Assembly (NCBI GenBank): GCA_964604305.1
Contig: CAZRYM010000011.1
Coordinates: 1 to 43,232, forward strand
Direction of reading: 5' to 3'
DNA: 43,232 bases
Source: JASUTC01 sp964604305
Lineage (GTDB): Bacteria; Thermotogota; Thermotogae; MWEM01
In this document: piece after piece, positions 7,325-16,246 of the stretch
Layout of the letters: the number at the start of each line of letters is the position of its first letter
How positions within the stretch are numbered: the stretch's first letter is position 1
Notes under the pieces: model-generated
Database searches by the model: none
Seen by the model: the letters and a program-made list of their open reading frames with translations, nothing else
Told to the model about the DNA's origin: nothing
Made by a program: the position numbers and the translations under genes

Positions 7325-10300
7325 TTACAGAAAATAATTGACCCCGTTTTTAAAAATATCCTGTGTTTCTATTCCGGGAACGTTTTTGTATAGTTTTTTA
7401 TGAACTCTTTCGTTGTGTCCCATTTTTCCCAAAACTCTTCCATCCGGGCTTGTGATGCCTTCTATGGCTCCGATTGAACCATTTGGATTTGAGGGTCCAA
7501 ATGGCTCAATCTTTCCTTCTTGTGTGCAATAGCAGGTAGCGATTTGATCGTCAGTTGCTAAAAGTTCCAGTATGCTTTGACTACAGAAAAACCGGCCTTC
7601 AGTGTGGGAAAGAGGAACTTTATATGTTCTGTCCAACTGGTCGCAACTGAACCAGGGTGATTTGACTGAGACCACTTTTGTGTCAGCAATAGTTGAAATA
7701 TGTCTTCCGATGTGATTGTAAGTAAGTGTAGGTAGATTTTCTTCCGGATGTCGGAATTCACCAAAGGGGAGAAGCCCCAATCTTAATAATGCTTGAAAAC
7801 CATTACAGATACCCAGTATTAGTCCGTCTCTTTGTTCCAGTAAATTTGTGATGGCTTTATGTATGTTTTTGTGTCTGAAAGCTGCTGCAATAAATTTTCC
7901 GGAACCATCCGGTTCATCCCCTGCACTAAAACCACCGGGTATCATTAAGATTTGACTTCTTGAGATCTCTTGGGCAAAGACTTCAGAAGACAAGTCAATG
8001 TCAGAGGAAGTTATATTTTTGAAAATTCTGACCTGACACTGCCCACCGGCTTGCTCAAAGGCTCTTTGTGTATCATATTCGCAATTCGTGCCTGGAAAAA
8101 CCGGGATAAAAACCTGTGGTTTTTGACCTTTCAGAATATTGAAATTTCTTTTTGTTATCGCTTCTGTTGGGTGTGTTTTCTTTTCAACATAAATGTTGGG
8201 ATTAGTTTGTGTGTTTTCTTTTAGAGGGAAAATATCCTCAAGGGGTTTCATCCATTTTTCTTCAACAATCGAGAGGGGGATTGTTTTGTCGCCAATCTGT
8301 AAACAGTTGCTATTATTGGTGTTTCCAATATATTTTCCCCCAAGCTCTTCCAATGTTTTTTTGACGTTTTCATCACATTCTATTAAAATAGAACCCGGTA
8401 AACTGTTGAATAAATCCTCAGTATTTTCATTGTCAATTTCGATACCTATCTGATTACCAAATGATCGCAGACACAGATTGGATAGAATTCCTGATCGGTC
8501 AACCGCAGAAGATGATCTTATTTTTCCCTCACAGATTAATTTGTGGACAAGCTGATAGTTTTCTTTAAGTTTTTTGAAATCAGGAATGAGATCCTGATCA
8601 TGTGGTGTTTTTAAATAGACAAGATAACTGTTTTGATGTTTTAGTTCGTTGGTACAAAGGGTTTCCTCATTGGTGAGACCCACTGCAAAACTGATTAAAG
8701 TAGGTGGGACATCGATGTCTTCAAAGGAACCCGACATGCTATCTTTACCTCCGATAGCTGCATATCCCAGTTCTTTTTGTGCTTTATAGGCACCTAAAAG
8801 TGCTGAAAATGGTTTCCCCCACCTTTTTGGTTCGTCTCTAAGGGCTTCAAAATACTCTTGAAGGCTTAACCATATTTTCTCCGGGTCAGCTCCTGCTGCA
8901 ATCAATCTGCTACATGAGAGGATGATATTGAATAGCCCCCCGTGAAATGGACTCCACTGCGTGAGATAGGGGTCAAATCCATGAGCCATTAAACTGATGG
9001 TAGAAGTTGACGTGTTCTGTGTTGGAATATAGGATGCCATTACTTCAGCGGGAGTTTTTAAAGACTTCCCACCAAATGGAAAAAGGGCAGAAGAAGAACC
9101 GATTGTACTGTCAAATCGTTGAACCAATCCCATTTGACTACAGGTGTTTAAATCAGATATTTGTTTCGTAATCCGTTCTAATTGATCCGGTGTCTCTGAG
9201 GTGGTTCGGATAAGCGTTGTCATGTTCTCAGGAGCTGTTACAAATACTTCTTGACTTTGTATGGCTCCGTTAGTATTGAGAAATTCTCTGGATAAATCAA
9301 CAATCGTTTGAGATTGCCATTGCATCTTGAGTCTGTTTGTATTGGTAACATTGGCAACCGGCGTGCATTTTAAGTTTTCTTCTTTACTCAACTTTTTAAA
9401 CAAGTCATAATCGCTGTATGAGATAACAACGGCCATTCTTTCCTGAGATTCGGATATCGCCAGTTCGGTTCCGTCAAGTCCTGCATATTTTTTTTCAACG
9501 GCGTCTAAATTAATATCCAATCCATCTGCTAATTCACCGATGGCAACACACACACCGCCAGCACCAAAATCGTTACACTTTTTAATTCTTCTTGAGATTT
9601 CCGGATTTCTAAACAGTCTTTGCAGTTTTCTTTCCGTTGGCGGATTTCCTTTTTGAACTTCAGCGCCACACTTTTCAATCGACTGTGTTTCATGGCTTTT
9701 TGACGATCCGGTTGCCCCGCCGCAGCCATCTCTTCCTGTATCTCCGCCTATAAGAAGAATTAGATCGCCTTCTTCCGGGTTTTTCCGTTTGACATTTTCC
9801 GAAGGGACAGCTCCAATTACAGCCCCGCATTCAAGACGTTTGGCGATGTAACCCGGGTGATAATATTCTTTCACCAATCCGGTGGCTATTCCGATTTGAT
9901 TTCCATAAGAACTGAACCCATGAGCAGCTTCAGTTGTAATTTTTCTTTGAGGCAATTTCCCTTCCAAGGTATTATCAATGGACTGTCTTGGGTCACCGCT
10001 TCCGGAAACTCTCATGGATTGATAAACATATGCCCTCCCGGATAAGGGGTCTCTAATCGCTCCGCCCAGACAAGTGGCTGCTCCTCCGAAGGGTTCGATT
10101 TCTGTGGGGTGATTGTGAGTTTCGTTTTTGAACAAGAGATTATACGGGATCTTTCCTATTGGTGTTTCCACATCAATTTCTATTGTACAGGCGTTTATTT
10201 CTTCCGATTCGACTAATTCGTTTAATCGGTTTTCTCGCCTTTGTCTCTTCATTTGCAAAGTTGCCATGTCCATCAGTGTTAATGGCCGATTGTCACCGTA

Positions 10301-11128
10301 ATATTCTTCGAAATCCCGTTTAAATTCCTGGAAAGTGTTTTTTAAGAAATCGGTTGCTTTTGTGTCTTCAAACCCGATTGATTTGAGAATGGTAGAAAAT
10401 GTGGTATGTCTGCAATGATCAGACCAGTAAGTATCAATAACTTTTATTTCGGTGATGGTCGGGTCTCTGTTTTCCTTTCGAAAATACTTTTGGCAAAGGG
10501 TCAAGTCTTCCATTGACATAGCCAGTTGTTTGTCCGAGTGAAAGGATTTGAGAGAATATTGATCCATTTTTATAAACCCGATCAATCTTTGGACTTCAGA
10601 TGGAACTTGAGTTGATATTGCCAAGTTACTTAGCCTTTGAAAGCTTGCCGCTCTGGAATCAACGGGATTAATGATATAACGTTGGATCTTCTCTTTGTCT
10701 TCCTCATTAATTGGTCCAAAGAGTTCGTAGATTTTCGCGGTTCTTACCACAGGTTTAGATTGACTTATCAAAATGCGAATACATTGTTCCGTTGAATCCG
10801 CTCTTTGATCGTATTGACCGGGTAAGTATTCTGAACCAAATGAAAAATTTCCTTTTTCCATTTCTTTTGTGGTTTTGATATAATCATTATTAGAATCTTC
10901 AGACAGATCGTCTGTATAAACTTGATCGACAACCGGATCGGAAAGGATAAGGTTGATCACTGAAAGAAGCTGTTCATTTTCTAAACCGTCAATATCGTAT
11001 CGGTTAAGGATGTTGAGATCTTCCAATTTGTCTACTGAAAGATGACTCCTGATATCGTCTAAAAGATGTTTGGCTTCTACGTCAAATCCCGACTTCTTTT
11101 TCACAAAAACACGTAAAATAGAACTCAT
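7325..11128 (-). CDS. purL: Phosphoribosylformylglycinamidine synthase, single chain
   Basis: 1267 residues, a fused synthetase-glutaminase of the long type found in Clostridia and Bacteroides. It converts FGAR plus glutamine and ATP to FGAM in purine synthesis. The N-terminal and linker part has D-T-Y-W-S-D-H-C-R-H-T-T-F and N-E-T-H-N-H-P-T-E-I-E-P-F-G-G-A-A-T. The glutamine amidotransferase spans about 1005-1267, with PGTNCEYDTQ, GGFSAGDEPDGSG, nucleophile Cys in LGICNGFQAL (about 1104) and histidine in GHNER. Because this chain carries its own glutaminase, separate purQ and purS are not needed. The start overlaps the purB stop as ATGA. Confidence 0.97.
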   Translation of the reverse strand: MSSILRVFVKKKSGFDVEAKHLLDDIRSHLSVDKLEDLNILNRYDIDGLENEQLLSVINLILSDPVVDQVYTDDLSEDSNNDYIKTTKEMEKGNFSFGSEYLPGQYDQRADSTEQCIRILISQSKPVVRTAKIYELFGPINEEDKEKIQRYIINPVDSRAASFQRLSNLAISTQVPSEVQRLIGFIKMDQYSLKSFHSDKQLAMSMEDLTLCQKYFRKENRDPTITEIKVIDTYWSDHCRHTTFSTILKSIGFEDTKATDFLKNTFQEFKRDFEEYYGDNRPLTLMDMATLQMKRQRRENRLNELVESEEINACTIEIDVETPIGKIPYNLLFKNETHNHPTEIEPFGGAATCLGGAIRDPLSGRAYVYQSMRVSGSGDPRQSIDNTLEGKLPQRKITTEAAHGFSSYGNQIGIATGLVKEYYHPGYIAKRLECGAVIGAVPSENVKRKNPEEGDLILLIGGDTGRDGCGGATGSSKSHETQSIEKCGAEVQKGNPPTERKLQRLFRNPEISRRIKKCNDFGAGGVCVAIGELADGLDINLDAVEKKYAGLDGTELAISESQERMAVVISYSDYDLFKKLSKEENLKCTPVANVTNTNRLKMQWQSQTIVDLSREFLNTNGAIQSQEVFVTAPENMTTLIRTTSETPDQLERITKQISDLNTCSQMGLVQRFDSTIGSSSALFPFGGKSLKTPAEVMASYIPTQNTSTSTISLMAHGFDPYLTQWSPFHGGLFNIILSCSRLIAAGADPEKIWLSLQEYFEALRDEPKRWGKPFSALLGAYKAQKELGYAAIGGKDSMSGSFEDIDVPPTLISFAVGLTNEETLCTNELKHQNSYLVYLKTPHDQDLIPDFKKLKENYQLVHKLICEGKIRSSSAVDRSGILSNLCLRSFGNQIGIEIDNENTEDLFNSLPGSILIECDENVKKTLEELGGKYIGNTNNSNCLQIGDKTIPLSIVEEKWMKPLEDIFPLKENTQTNPNIYVEKKTHPTEAITKRNFNILKGQKPQVFIPVFPGTNCEYDTQRAFEQAGGQCQVRIFKNITSSDIDLSSEVFAQEISRSQILMIPGGFSAGDEPDGSGKFIAAAFRHKNIHKAITNLLEQRDGLILGICNGFQALLRLGLLPFGEFRHPEENLPTLTYNHIGRHISTIADTKVVSVKSPWFSCDQLDRTYKVPLSHTEGRFFCSQSILELLATDDQIATCYCTQEGKIEPFGPSNPNGSIGAIEGITSPDGRVLGKMGHNERVHKKLYKNVPGIETQDIFKNGVNYFL

Positions 11129-12429
11129 TTATTTTCTCCCAGATCGAACCTTTTATAGATGGCATTAACGTTTTGAAGATAATGATCGGGTTTAAAGATT
11201 TCATGGATTTCTGCGGGGCTTAGTAAACATGAAATTTCTTGATTGTCTAAAACGGCTGCCTTAAAATCATTCTTTGAATTCCAACATGACAAGGCTTCTT
11301 TTTGTACGATTTTATAAGCCTCTTCTCTGCTGACTCCCTTTTCAATAAGAGCTAGCATGACGCGTTGTGAATAAACAAGGTTGTATGATTGTTCAAAATT
11401 TTTCAGCATGTTTTCTTCATTGACAACAAGTGAGTCCATCATCCAAATGACTTTGTCCAGCATGTAATAGGCAATCAAACAGGAGTCAGGAATGATGACC
11501 CTTTCTATCGAAGAGTGTGAAATATCTCTTTCATGCCAAAGGGCGATGTTTTCCATTGAAGCATCAGCGTTACTTCTCAGCAATCGGGACATTCCGCAGA
11601 GTCTTTCACTGATGATCGGGTTTTTCTTATGAGGCATCGCTGATGATCCCCTTTGACCCTTTCTGAAAGGTTCTTGGGCTTCCTGAACCTCTGATCTTTG
11701 AAGATGTCGAATCTCCAGGGCAATCCTTTCAATAGAAGTTCCCAATAATGCAAGGGAAAACAGGTATTGGGAGTGAACATCTCTGGGAATGACCTGTGTG
11801 GAACAATCACAAACACGTAAACCCAGTTTTGACAAAGCAGCTGCTTCAACTTCAGGAGTAATATTGGCATAATTTCCTACCGCTCCGGAGATCTTTCCCT
11901 GGGAGATTTGATTAAGTGCCTCTTCCAATCTCATCTGATTACGTTGGGCTTCACTTAAATAAGATAACCATTTTAGTCCGAAAGCGGTGGGTTCAGCATG
12001 TATGCCATGGGTTCTACCTAAAGTGACGGTGTTTTTGTACTTGCTTGCTCCTCTTTTTAAAACTTCAATAAACTGTTGATGTTTTTGGATAATAATTTTC
12101 AAAGCATCTCGCATTGCCATTGACCAGGCGGTATCCACCACGTCTGATGAGGTCATGCCCATATGAAAAAATCTCGCCTCGTCGCCCATTGTCTCCGTAA
12201 TTGCCTTAATGAATGCGATGACATCATGTCTGGTTACTTCTTCTATTGAAAGTATCTTTTCGACATCAATACGGGCATTTTCTCTTATCTTTTCTGCAGT
12301 TCCTTCAGGAGCTTTGCCTGTTTCTTCAAATGTTTTGACAACTGATATTTCAACTTCCAGCCACCGGTTATACTGTGCTTCCAATTCCCATATTTCCTTT
12401 ATCGGAGATAAGGAATATCTCTCAATCAT
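11125..12429 (-). CDS. purB: Adenylosuccinate lyase
   Basis: 434 residues. It releases fumarate from SAICAR and from adenylosuccinate in purine synthesis. The fumarase-superfamily signature SSAMPHKKNP is at about residues 258-270. The other conserved segments are also seen: M-G-M-T-S-S-D-V-V-D-T and G-R-T-H-G-I-H-A-E-P-T. I chose ATG 12429 (MIERYS) because AGGGGG lies six bases before it; two in-frame starts just upstream (12435 and 12444) are less well spaced. The gene overlaps purL by four bases, forming a purB-purL unit. Confidence 0.96.
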   Translation of the reverse strand: MIERYSLSPIKEIWELEAQYNRWLEVEISVVKTFEETGKAPEGTAEKIRENARIDVEKILSIEEVTRHDVIAFIKAITETMGDEARFFHMGMTSSDVVDTAWSMAMRDALKIIIQKHQQFIEVLKRGASKYKNTVTLGRTHGIHAEPTAFGLKWLSYLSEAQRNQMRLEEALNQISQGKISGAVGNYANITPEVEAAALSKLGLRVCDCSTQVIPRDVHSQYLFSLALLGTSIERIALEIRHLQRSEVQEAQEPFRKGQRGSSAMPHKKNPIISERLCGMSRLLRSNADASMENIALWHERDISHSSIERVIIPDSCLIAYYMLDKVIWMMDSLVVNEENMLKNFEQSYNLVYSQRVMLALIEKGVSREEAYKIVQKEALSCWNSKNDFKAAVLDNQEISCLLSPAEIHEIFKPDHYLQNVNAIYKRFDLGENK

Positions 12430-12498
12430 TGCCATCCCCCTCAATTTCTAAAAATATACTTTCAAGTCATATCAGTTTGCAGAAGTACTTACCTTGGA

Positions 12499-12507
12499 AT
12501 AATAACA
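12499..12507 (-). promoter_or_regulatory. Weak candidate -10 for purB
   Basis: On the minus strand this reads TGTTATTAT, a one-mismatch extended -10 about 70 bases before purB. No good -35 is visible. It lies next to the divergent promoter at 12531. Confidence 0.3.
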
Positions 12508-12530
12508 TAGAATTTTATTTAATAAAACTC

Positions 12531-12559
12531 TTGACAAATGATGTTAAATTATGTATATT
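12531..12559 (+). promoter_or_regulatory. Strong sigma-70 promoter for the MshEN-like gene
   Basis: TTGACA (12531-12536), a 17-base spacer, then TATATT (12554-12559). The -35 is perfect and the spacing optimal. It lies about 50 bases before the small zinc-ribbon gene. Confidence 0.75.
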
Positions 12560-12613
12560 TGTTTATTGAATGGAGAAAATAAAAAAGAACATCAAGTTCT
12601 ATGATTGAGGTAG

Positions 12614-12916
12614 ATGATGAAAAGATTTATTTGTAAGTCATGCTTCAAAAATTCCTTCTCTAGTTCTTCGGTACAGAATCAAAAAAGTCTCTCTTGTCCT
12701 TACTGTGGTAATAAGGAAATGGTTGAAATTCATCCCAATGTCAGAATCGGTGAATTGCTTTGCATTTTAGGGCTCATTGATGAAGAAAAACTTCGAGTTG
12801 CTTTAGAACGACAGCGTGTGATGAACGAGAAGATCGGAAGAATCTTTATTCTTTTGAATATGATTTCAGCAAGAGATCTCAACAGGGCACTTAGTATCCA
12901 ATCACAAACGATGTAA
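12614..12916 (+). CDS. Zinc ribbon plus MshEN-like domain, small stand-alone protein
   Basis: 100 residues. The first 35 form a zinc ribbon with C7-x2-C10 and C28-x2-C31 (CPYCG). The rest is a tandem of two 24-residue motifs separated by exactly five residues. The first, RIGELLCILGLIDEEKLRVA followed by LERQ, has every key position of the MshEN consensus R-L-G...G-L...L...L..Q. The second (K-I-G-R-I-F...L...L..Q) is degenerate, with K for R and N for the second G. MshEN domains normally sit at the N-terminus of GspE/PilB/MshE ATPases, where some bind cyclic-di-GMP; no ATPase follows here. GAGG precedes the ATG. cinA follows 85 bases later, possibly on the same transcript. Confidence 0.78.
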   Translation: MMKRFICKSCFKNSFSSSSVQNQKSLSCPYCGNKEMVEIHPNVRIGELLCILGLIDEEKLRVALERQRVMNEKIGRIFILLNMISARDLNRALSIQSQTM

Positions 12917-13001
12917 GAGAGAAGAAAAAGACAACTGAATAAAGACTGCTGTTCACAGCTCTCAAAGAGGAAAAATAATTTACATAAGTTGAGGTAAAAA
13001 T

Positions 13002-14231
13002 ATGGTTTGCGAAATTATATGTGTGGGTACAGAATTGTTATTGGGTTCTGTGGTCAATACTAATGCTACGTTTATTGCAGAAAAATTATCAGGAATGGGT
13101 ATTTCATTATACAGACAAACGGTTGTGGGTGATAATAAAAAAAGAATAAAGGATGCACTGGCAATAGCTTTCAAAACAGCAGAACTTGTTATTATGAGTG
13201 GTGGGCTGGGACCTACACAGGATGATTTGACAAAAGAGGCTGCTTGTGAATTTTTCGGGCAAGAAATGGTATTGCATGTTCCCTCACAAGAAAGAATCAA
13301 ATCCTATTTCAAAGATAAACTCATCAGTAAATTTAATGAAAAACAAGCTATGTTTCCTTCCAATGCCATTGTGCTTGACAACGATCACGGAACAGCGCCG
13401 GGTGCAATTTTGGAAAAAGAAGGCAAACGAATCGTTCTGCTGCCCGGGCCTCCTAATGAGCTTCAACCCATGTTTGTGAAAGTCATTAATTACCTTTCTC
13501 AATTTCAGAAAGGAGTCTTTTTTTCTAAAGAGTTGAAATTATTTGGAATTGGAGAAAGTACAGTTGTTGAGATCATTGAGGACATTATTGAAAACCAAAC
13601 TAATCCCACAATAGCCCCCTATGCAGGAGATGCTGAAGTAAAGTTAAGAATCACCGCTTCTGCTGATTCCACTGAGAAAGCAAAGGAGCTTATATTGCCC
13701 GTGGAAAAACAAATCAGAATCAAAGTTGGTGACTATATCTACGGAACAGACAACGATACCTTGGAGAAGGTGGCAGTTCAAAAGCTTATCGAAAAAAAAC
13801 TAACCCTTTCCACAGCTGAATCATGCACCGGCGGGTTGTTGTCATCGTCAATTGTGGACGTACCCGGGGCTTCAAAAACCTTTTTGGGTGGTTTGGTCAC
13901 CTATTCAAACGAAGAGAAGATTAACCGTCTTGACGTGGATAGAGAAATTCTGAAAAATCATGGTGCTGTCAGCTCTCAAACCGCTAAAGCCATGGCAAAA
14001 GGTGTTTGCAAATATTTAGGTACCAACATAGGAATTTCTACAACCGGAATCGCCGGTCCTACCGGTGGTACCAAAGAAAAACCAGTTGGAACTGTTTTTA
14101 TAGGTCTTTGCTATAACGGAGAAGTCATTTCCAAAAGATTCCTTTTTAGAGGAAATCGAGCAAAAATTAGAATTCGAACCGTCAAGATGGCATTAAAGAT
14201 GTTGATTGATTTGATTGAGAGCAAGCAATAA
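13002..14231 (+). CDS. cinA: CinA family protein, nicotinamide-nucleotide amidohydrolase
   Basis: 409 residues, a full two-domain CinA. The N-terminal molybdopterin-binding-like domain (1 to about 170) has G-T-E-L-L-L-G, then S-G-G-L-G-P-T-Q-D-D-L-T and LLPGPPNELQPM. The C-terminal domain (about 255-409) has S-T-A-E-S-C-T-G-G, V-P-G-A-S-K-T-F-L-G-G, V-T-Y-S-N and T-T-G-I-A-G-P-T-G-G-T. The C-terminal domain deamidates NMN in NAD salvage and the N-terminal domain in some bacteria is an ADP-ribose pyrophosphatase. GAGG lies before the ATG. No competence genes are nearby, so NAD maintenance is the likelier role. Confidence 0.94.
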   Translation: MVCEIICVGTELLLGSVVNTNATFIAEKLSGMGISLYRQTVVGDNKKRIKDALAIAFKTAELVIMSGGLGPTQDDLTKEAACEFFGQEMVLHVPSQERIKSYFKDKLISKFNEKQAMFPSNAIVLDNDHGTAPGAILEKEGKRIVLLPGPPNELQPMFVKVINYLSQFQKGVFFSKELKLFGIGESTVVEIIEDIIENQTNPTIAPYAGDAEVKLRITASADSTEKAKELILPVEKQIRIKVGDYIYGTDNDTLEKVAVQKLIEKKLTLSTAESCTGGLLSSSIVDVPGASKTFLGGLVTYSNEEKINRLDVDREILKNHGAVSSQTAKAMAKGVCKYLGTNIGISTTGIAGPTGGTKEKPVGTVFIGLCYNGEVISKRFLFRGNRAKIRIRTVKMALKMLIDLIESKQ

Positions 14232-14277
14232 CTGTTTAACTTCTATCCTTTTCTTTCTTTTTCTTTTGAATTAATTG

Positions 14278-14319
14278 TTGACTTGAGACAATATATAATG
14301 TTATAATGTGGTCTATAAT
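14278..14319 (+). promoter_or_regulatory. Promoter region with three TATAAT copies, before the XRE-speDE genes
   Basis: TTGACT (14278-14283) is 18 bases from TATAAT (14302-14307), which also has an upstream TG at 14299. Two further TATAAT hexamers flank it at 14294-14299 and 14314-14319, and TATAATG is directly repeated. The middle copy is the best -10; the others may be alternative -10s or operator half-sites. Confidence 0.6.
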
Positions 14320-14361
14320 GACGAAAAATGTTATTTTAGTTAACACGAAAGTGGGTAGATT

Positions 14362-14895
14362 ATGGAATTAGGTAATAAAATCAGAAAGTTGAGGCTTTCT
14401 TTAGGATTAACCCAAGAGGAAGTGGCAGCAAGAGCCGATTTGGCAAGGAGCTTTATTTCTCAAGTGGAGACTGATAAAACCTCGCCCACCCTTGAAAATC
14501 TTGAGAGGATTATCAAGGCAGTAGGAAGTGATTTAAAGTCTTTTTTTTCAGATTACAAAACACAAAAAGTCCTTTATAAAAAGGATGAGAGAGTTCCGGT
14601 ATATGATGAACCTGAAGGAATCACTTCTCAGATGCTGATGAATGAAGTGGAAGATAAGAAGATCGATTCTTTTATCGTTACCTTGGAGCCGGGATCTGAA
14701 ACAGAAGCTGAAGATTTTCATGAGGGGGATGAATTCGGTTTTGTCCTGAAAGGGGAATGTACTCTTTTACTGGATGATAAACCCTATCATTTGGAAGAAG
14801 GCGACTGCTTTTATTATCAAGCTGACAAGGTTCATAAATTGGTAAATCACAACAAAGATACAAACGCAAAAATACTTTGGATAATGATAGATTGA
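14362..14895 (+). CDS. XRE-cupin transcriptional regulator (PuuR-like)
   Basis: 177 residues, the standard size for this two-domain family. Residues 5-60 form a helix-turn-helix: L-T-Q-E-E-V-A then A-R-S-F-I-S-Q-V-E-T-D-K-T-S-P-T-L-E-N-L. Residues about 105-177 form a cupin with H-E-G-D-E-F-G-F-V-L-K-G-E and G-D-C-F-Y-Y, the usual small-ligand pocket. The best-known relative, E. coli PuuR, represses putrescine catabolism. Here the gene directly precedes speD and speE (12 bases to speD), so it may sense polyamines and control their synthesis; that is inference from context. The ribosome binding site, GTGGG, is weak. Confidence 0.85.
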   Translation: MELGNKIRKLRLSLGLTQEEVAARADLARSFISQVETDKTSPTLENLERIIKAVGSDLKSFFSDYKTQKVLYKKDERVPVYDEPEGITSQMLMNEVEDKKIDSFIVTLEPGSETEAEDFHEGDEFGFVLKGECTLLLDDKPYHLEEGDCFYYQADKVHKLVNHNKDTNAKILWIMID

Positions 14896-14907
14896 AGATG
14901 AAAGGGG

Positions 14908-15312
14908 ATGAAAGTGTTGAAGGCATTGGGAAGGCATCTTTTAGCTGAATTTTACGATTGTGATCAATCCGTTCTGGATAATGTGGAGTTTGTGGAAAAT
15001 CAAATGAATTCAGCTGCAATTATTTCTGGAGCAACAGTAGTTAAATCGGGGTTTCATAGATTTTTACCCCATGGTGTAAGTGGAGTTGTAATCGTTTCAG
15101 AATCACATTTGACGATTCACACCTGGCCTGAATATGGATACGCAGCGGTGGATGTCTTCACATGCGGAGACCATGTAGATCCTTGGAAGGCTTTCGATCA
15201 TCTGAAAACGGTCTTTGATTCAAAGCGAACGGTTACAGATGAGTTTAGAAGAGGTAATTACAAAGCCATTGGTATCGAGGAAAGTTCCCCTTTTAAGGTT
15301 GAGGCGATGTAA
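14908..15312 (+). CDS. speD: S-adenosylmethionine decarboxylase proenzyme
   Basis: 134 residues, the class of short prokaryotic SpeD. It decarboxylates SAM to supply aminopropyl groups for spermidine. The self-cleavage site is E65-S66 in VSESHLTIHTWPEYGYAAVD, where Ser66 becomes the pyruvoyl cofactor; His71 and Cys86 (F-T-C-G) are the conserved processing and catalytic residues. AAGGGG precedes the ATG. speE follows with a three-base gap, so the two products of one pathway are cotranslated. Confidence 0.96.
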   Translation: MKVLKALGRHLLAEFYDCDQSVLDNVEFVENQMNSAAIISGATVVKSGFHRFLPHGVSGVVIVSESHLTIHTWPEYGYAAVDVFTCGDHVDPWKAFDHLKTVFDSKRTVTDEFRRGNYKAIGIEESSPFKVEAM

Positions 15313-15315
15313 TTA

Positions 15316-16188
15316 ATGAGTGATGATAAGCGAGAGTTAGGGCAATACAATCATTTAAGATATGAAGAGTATTTTCAAGGTAATAATAATGGTTTTTTTA
15401 TAAAAATAAAGGAATTTCTCTGTTCAAAACAAACAGCCTTCCAAAGAATAGATATATTTGATTCTTATGATTTGGGAAGGATATTTGCTCTTGATGGAAT
15501 CACCCAGACAATAGAGAAATTTGAATTTATGTATCATGAGATGCTTGTTCATGTTGCGATGTTTTCACATGCCAAACCCGAAAGGGTTCTTATTATAGGT
15601 GGCGGTGATGGTGGGACGCTGCGTGAAGTATTAAGCCATTCGTGTGTCAAAGAAGTTCATATGTGCGAAATAGATGAAGAGGTTGTTGTCGCAGCAAAAA
15701 AATATCTCCCCACATTATCATATGCGATGGATGATGAAAGAGCAAAGATACTGTATCGAGACGGAGCAGCTTATGTCTCTGAGTTTGAAGACTATTTTGA
15801 TGTGATCATCATAGATTCTACCGATCCAACAGCCGGTGAGGGAGGGAACTTATTCACCGTTGATTTTTACAAACGTTGTTATCGTTCACTCACAAAAGAG
15901 GGCTTGCTGGTGGCTCACAGCGAGAATCCGGTTTATGATACGAATTGGTTGAAAATGGCCTATTCGAGAATTAATCAGGCATTTGATCAATCACATTTGT
16001 ATACGGGTTTTTCTCCCCAATATCCATCCGGCTTTTGGACTTATACAATGGGCACGAAAGGTAAAGACGCCATTGTAAAGGTAAGAAAAGATAAAAAACT
16101 GGAGGATAAATTAAAATATTATAATGAAAAAATACATCAGGCATGTTTTGTCCTTCCGAATTTTTTAAATGATATAATTAAGCGTTAA
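15316..16188 (+). CDS. speE: Polyamine aminopropyltransferase (spermidine synthase)
   Basis: 290 residues. It transfers the aminopropyl group of decarboxylated SAM to putrescine. Conserved segments are visible: F-Q-R-I-D-I-F-D-S, L-D-G-I-T-Q (usually LDG-x-x-Q), the nucleotide-binding IIGGGDGGTLREVL, V-H-M-C-E-I-D and the catalytic-pocket DSTDPTAGEG (usually D-S-x-D-P). GAGG lies in the speD tail. No speA, speB or speC is present in the window, so putrescine must come from elsewhere. Its last codons contain an extended -10 that probably serves the next gene. Confidence 0.96.
   Translation: MSDDKRELGQYNHLRYEEYFQGNNNGFFIKIKEFLCSKQTAFQRIDIFDSYDLGRIFALDGITQTIEKFEFMYHEMLVHVAMFSHAKPERVLIIGGGDGGTLREVLSHSCVKEVHMCEIDEEVVVAAKKYLPTLSYAMDDERAKILYRDGAAYVSEFEDYFDVIIIDSTDPTAGEGGNLFTVDFYKRCYRSLTKEGLLVAHSENPVYDTNWLKMAYSRINQAFDQSHLYTGFSPQYPSGFWTYTMGTKGKDAIVKVRKDKKLEDKLKYYNEKIHQACFVLPNFLNDIIKR
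16170..16178 (+). promoter_or_regulatory. Extended -10 promoter inside the speE tail
   Basis: TGATATAAT lies 69 bases before the secreted-protein gene, overlapping the last codons of speE. No -35 is evident. Confidence 0.45.
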
Positions 16189-16246
16189 CATAAAATATCG
16201 TTAAGAAAACAGAATTTACAGTTAGTGAAAAATCAGGGGGGATCAC

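Noticed and set aside
10876..10884. TGATATAAT on the plus strand inside purL, a possible antisense promoter
   Set aside because: It encodes ordinary purL codons on the other strand and no gene or RNA follows; a chance match is likely.
12955..12975. GCTGT/ACAGC hairpin before cinA as a terminator
   Set aside because: Only five base pairs with a two-base loop and no T-run.
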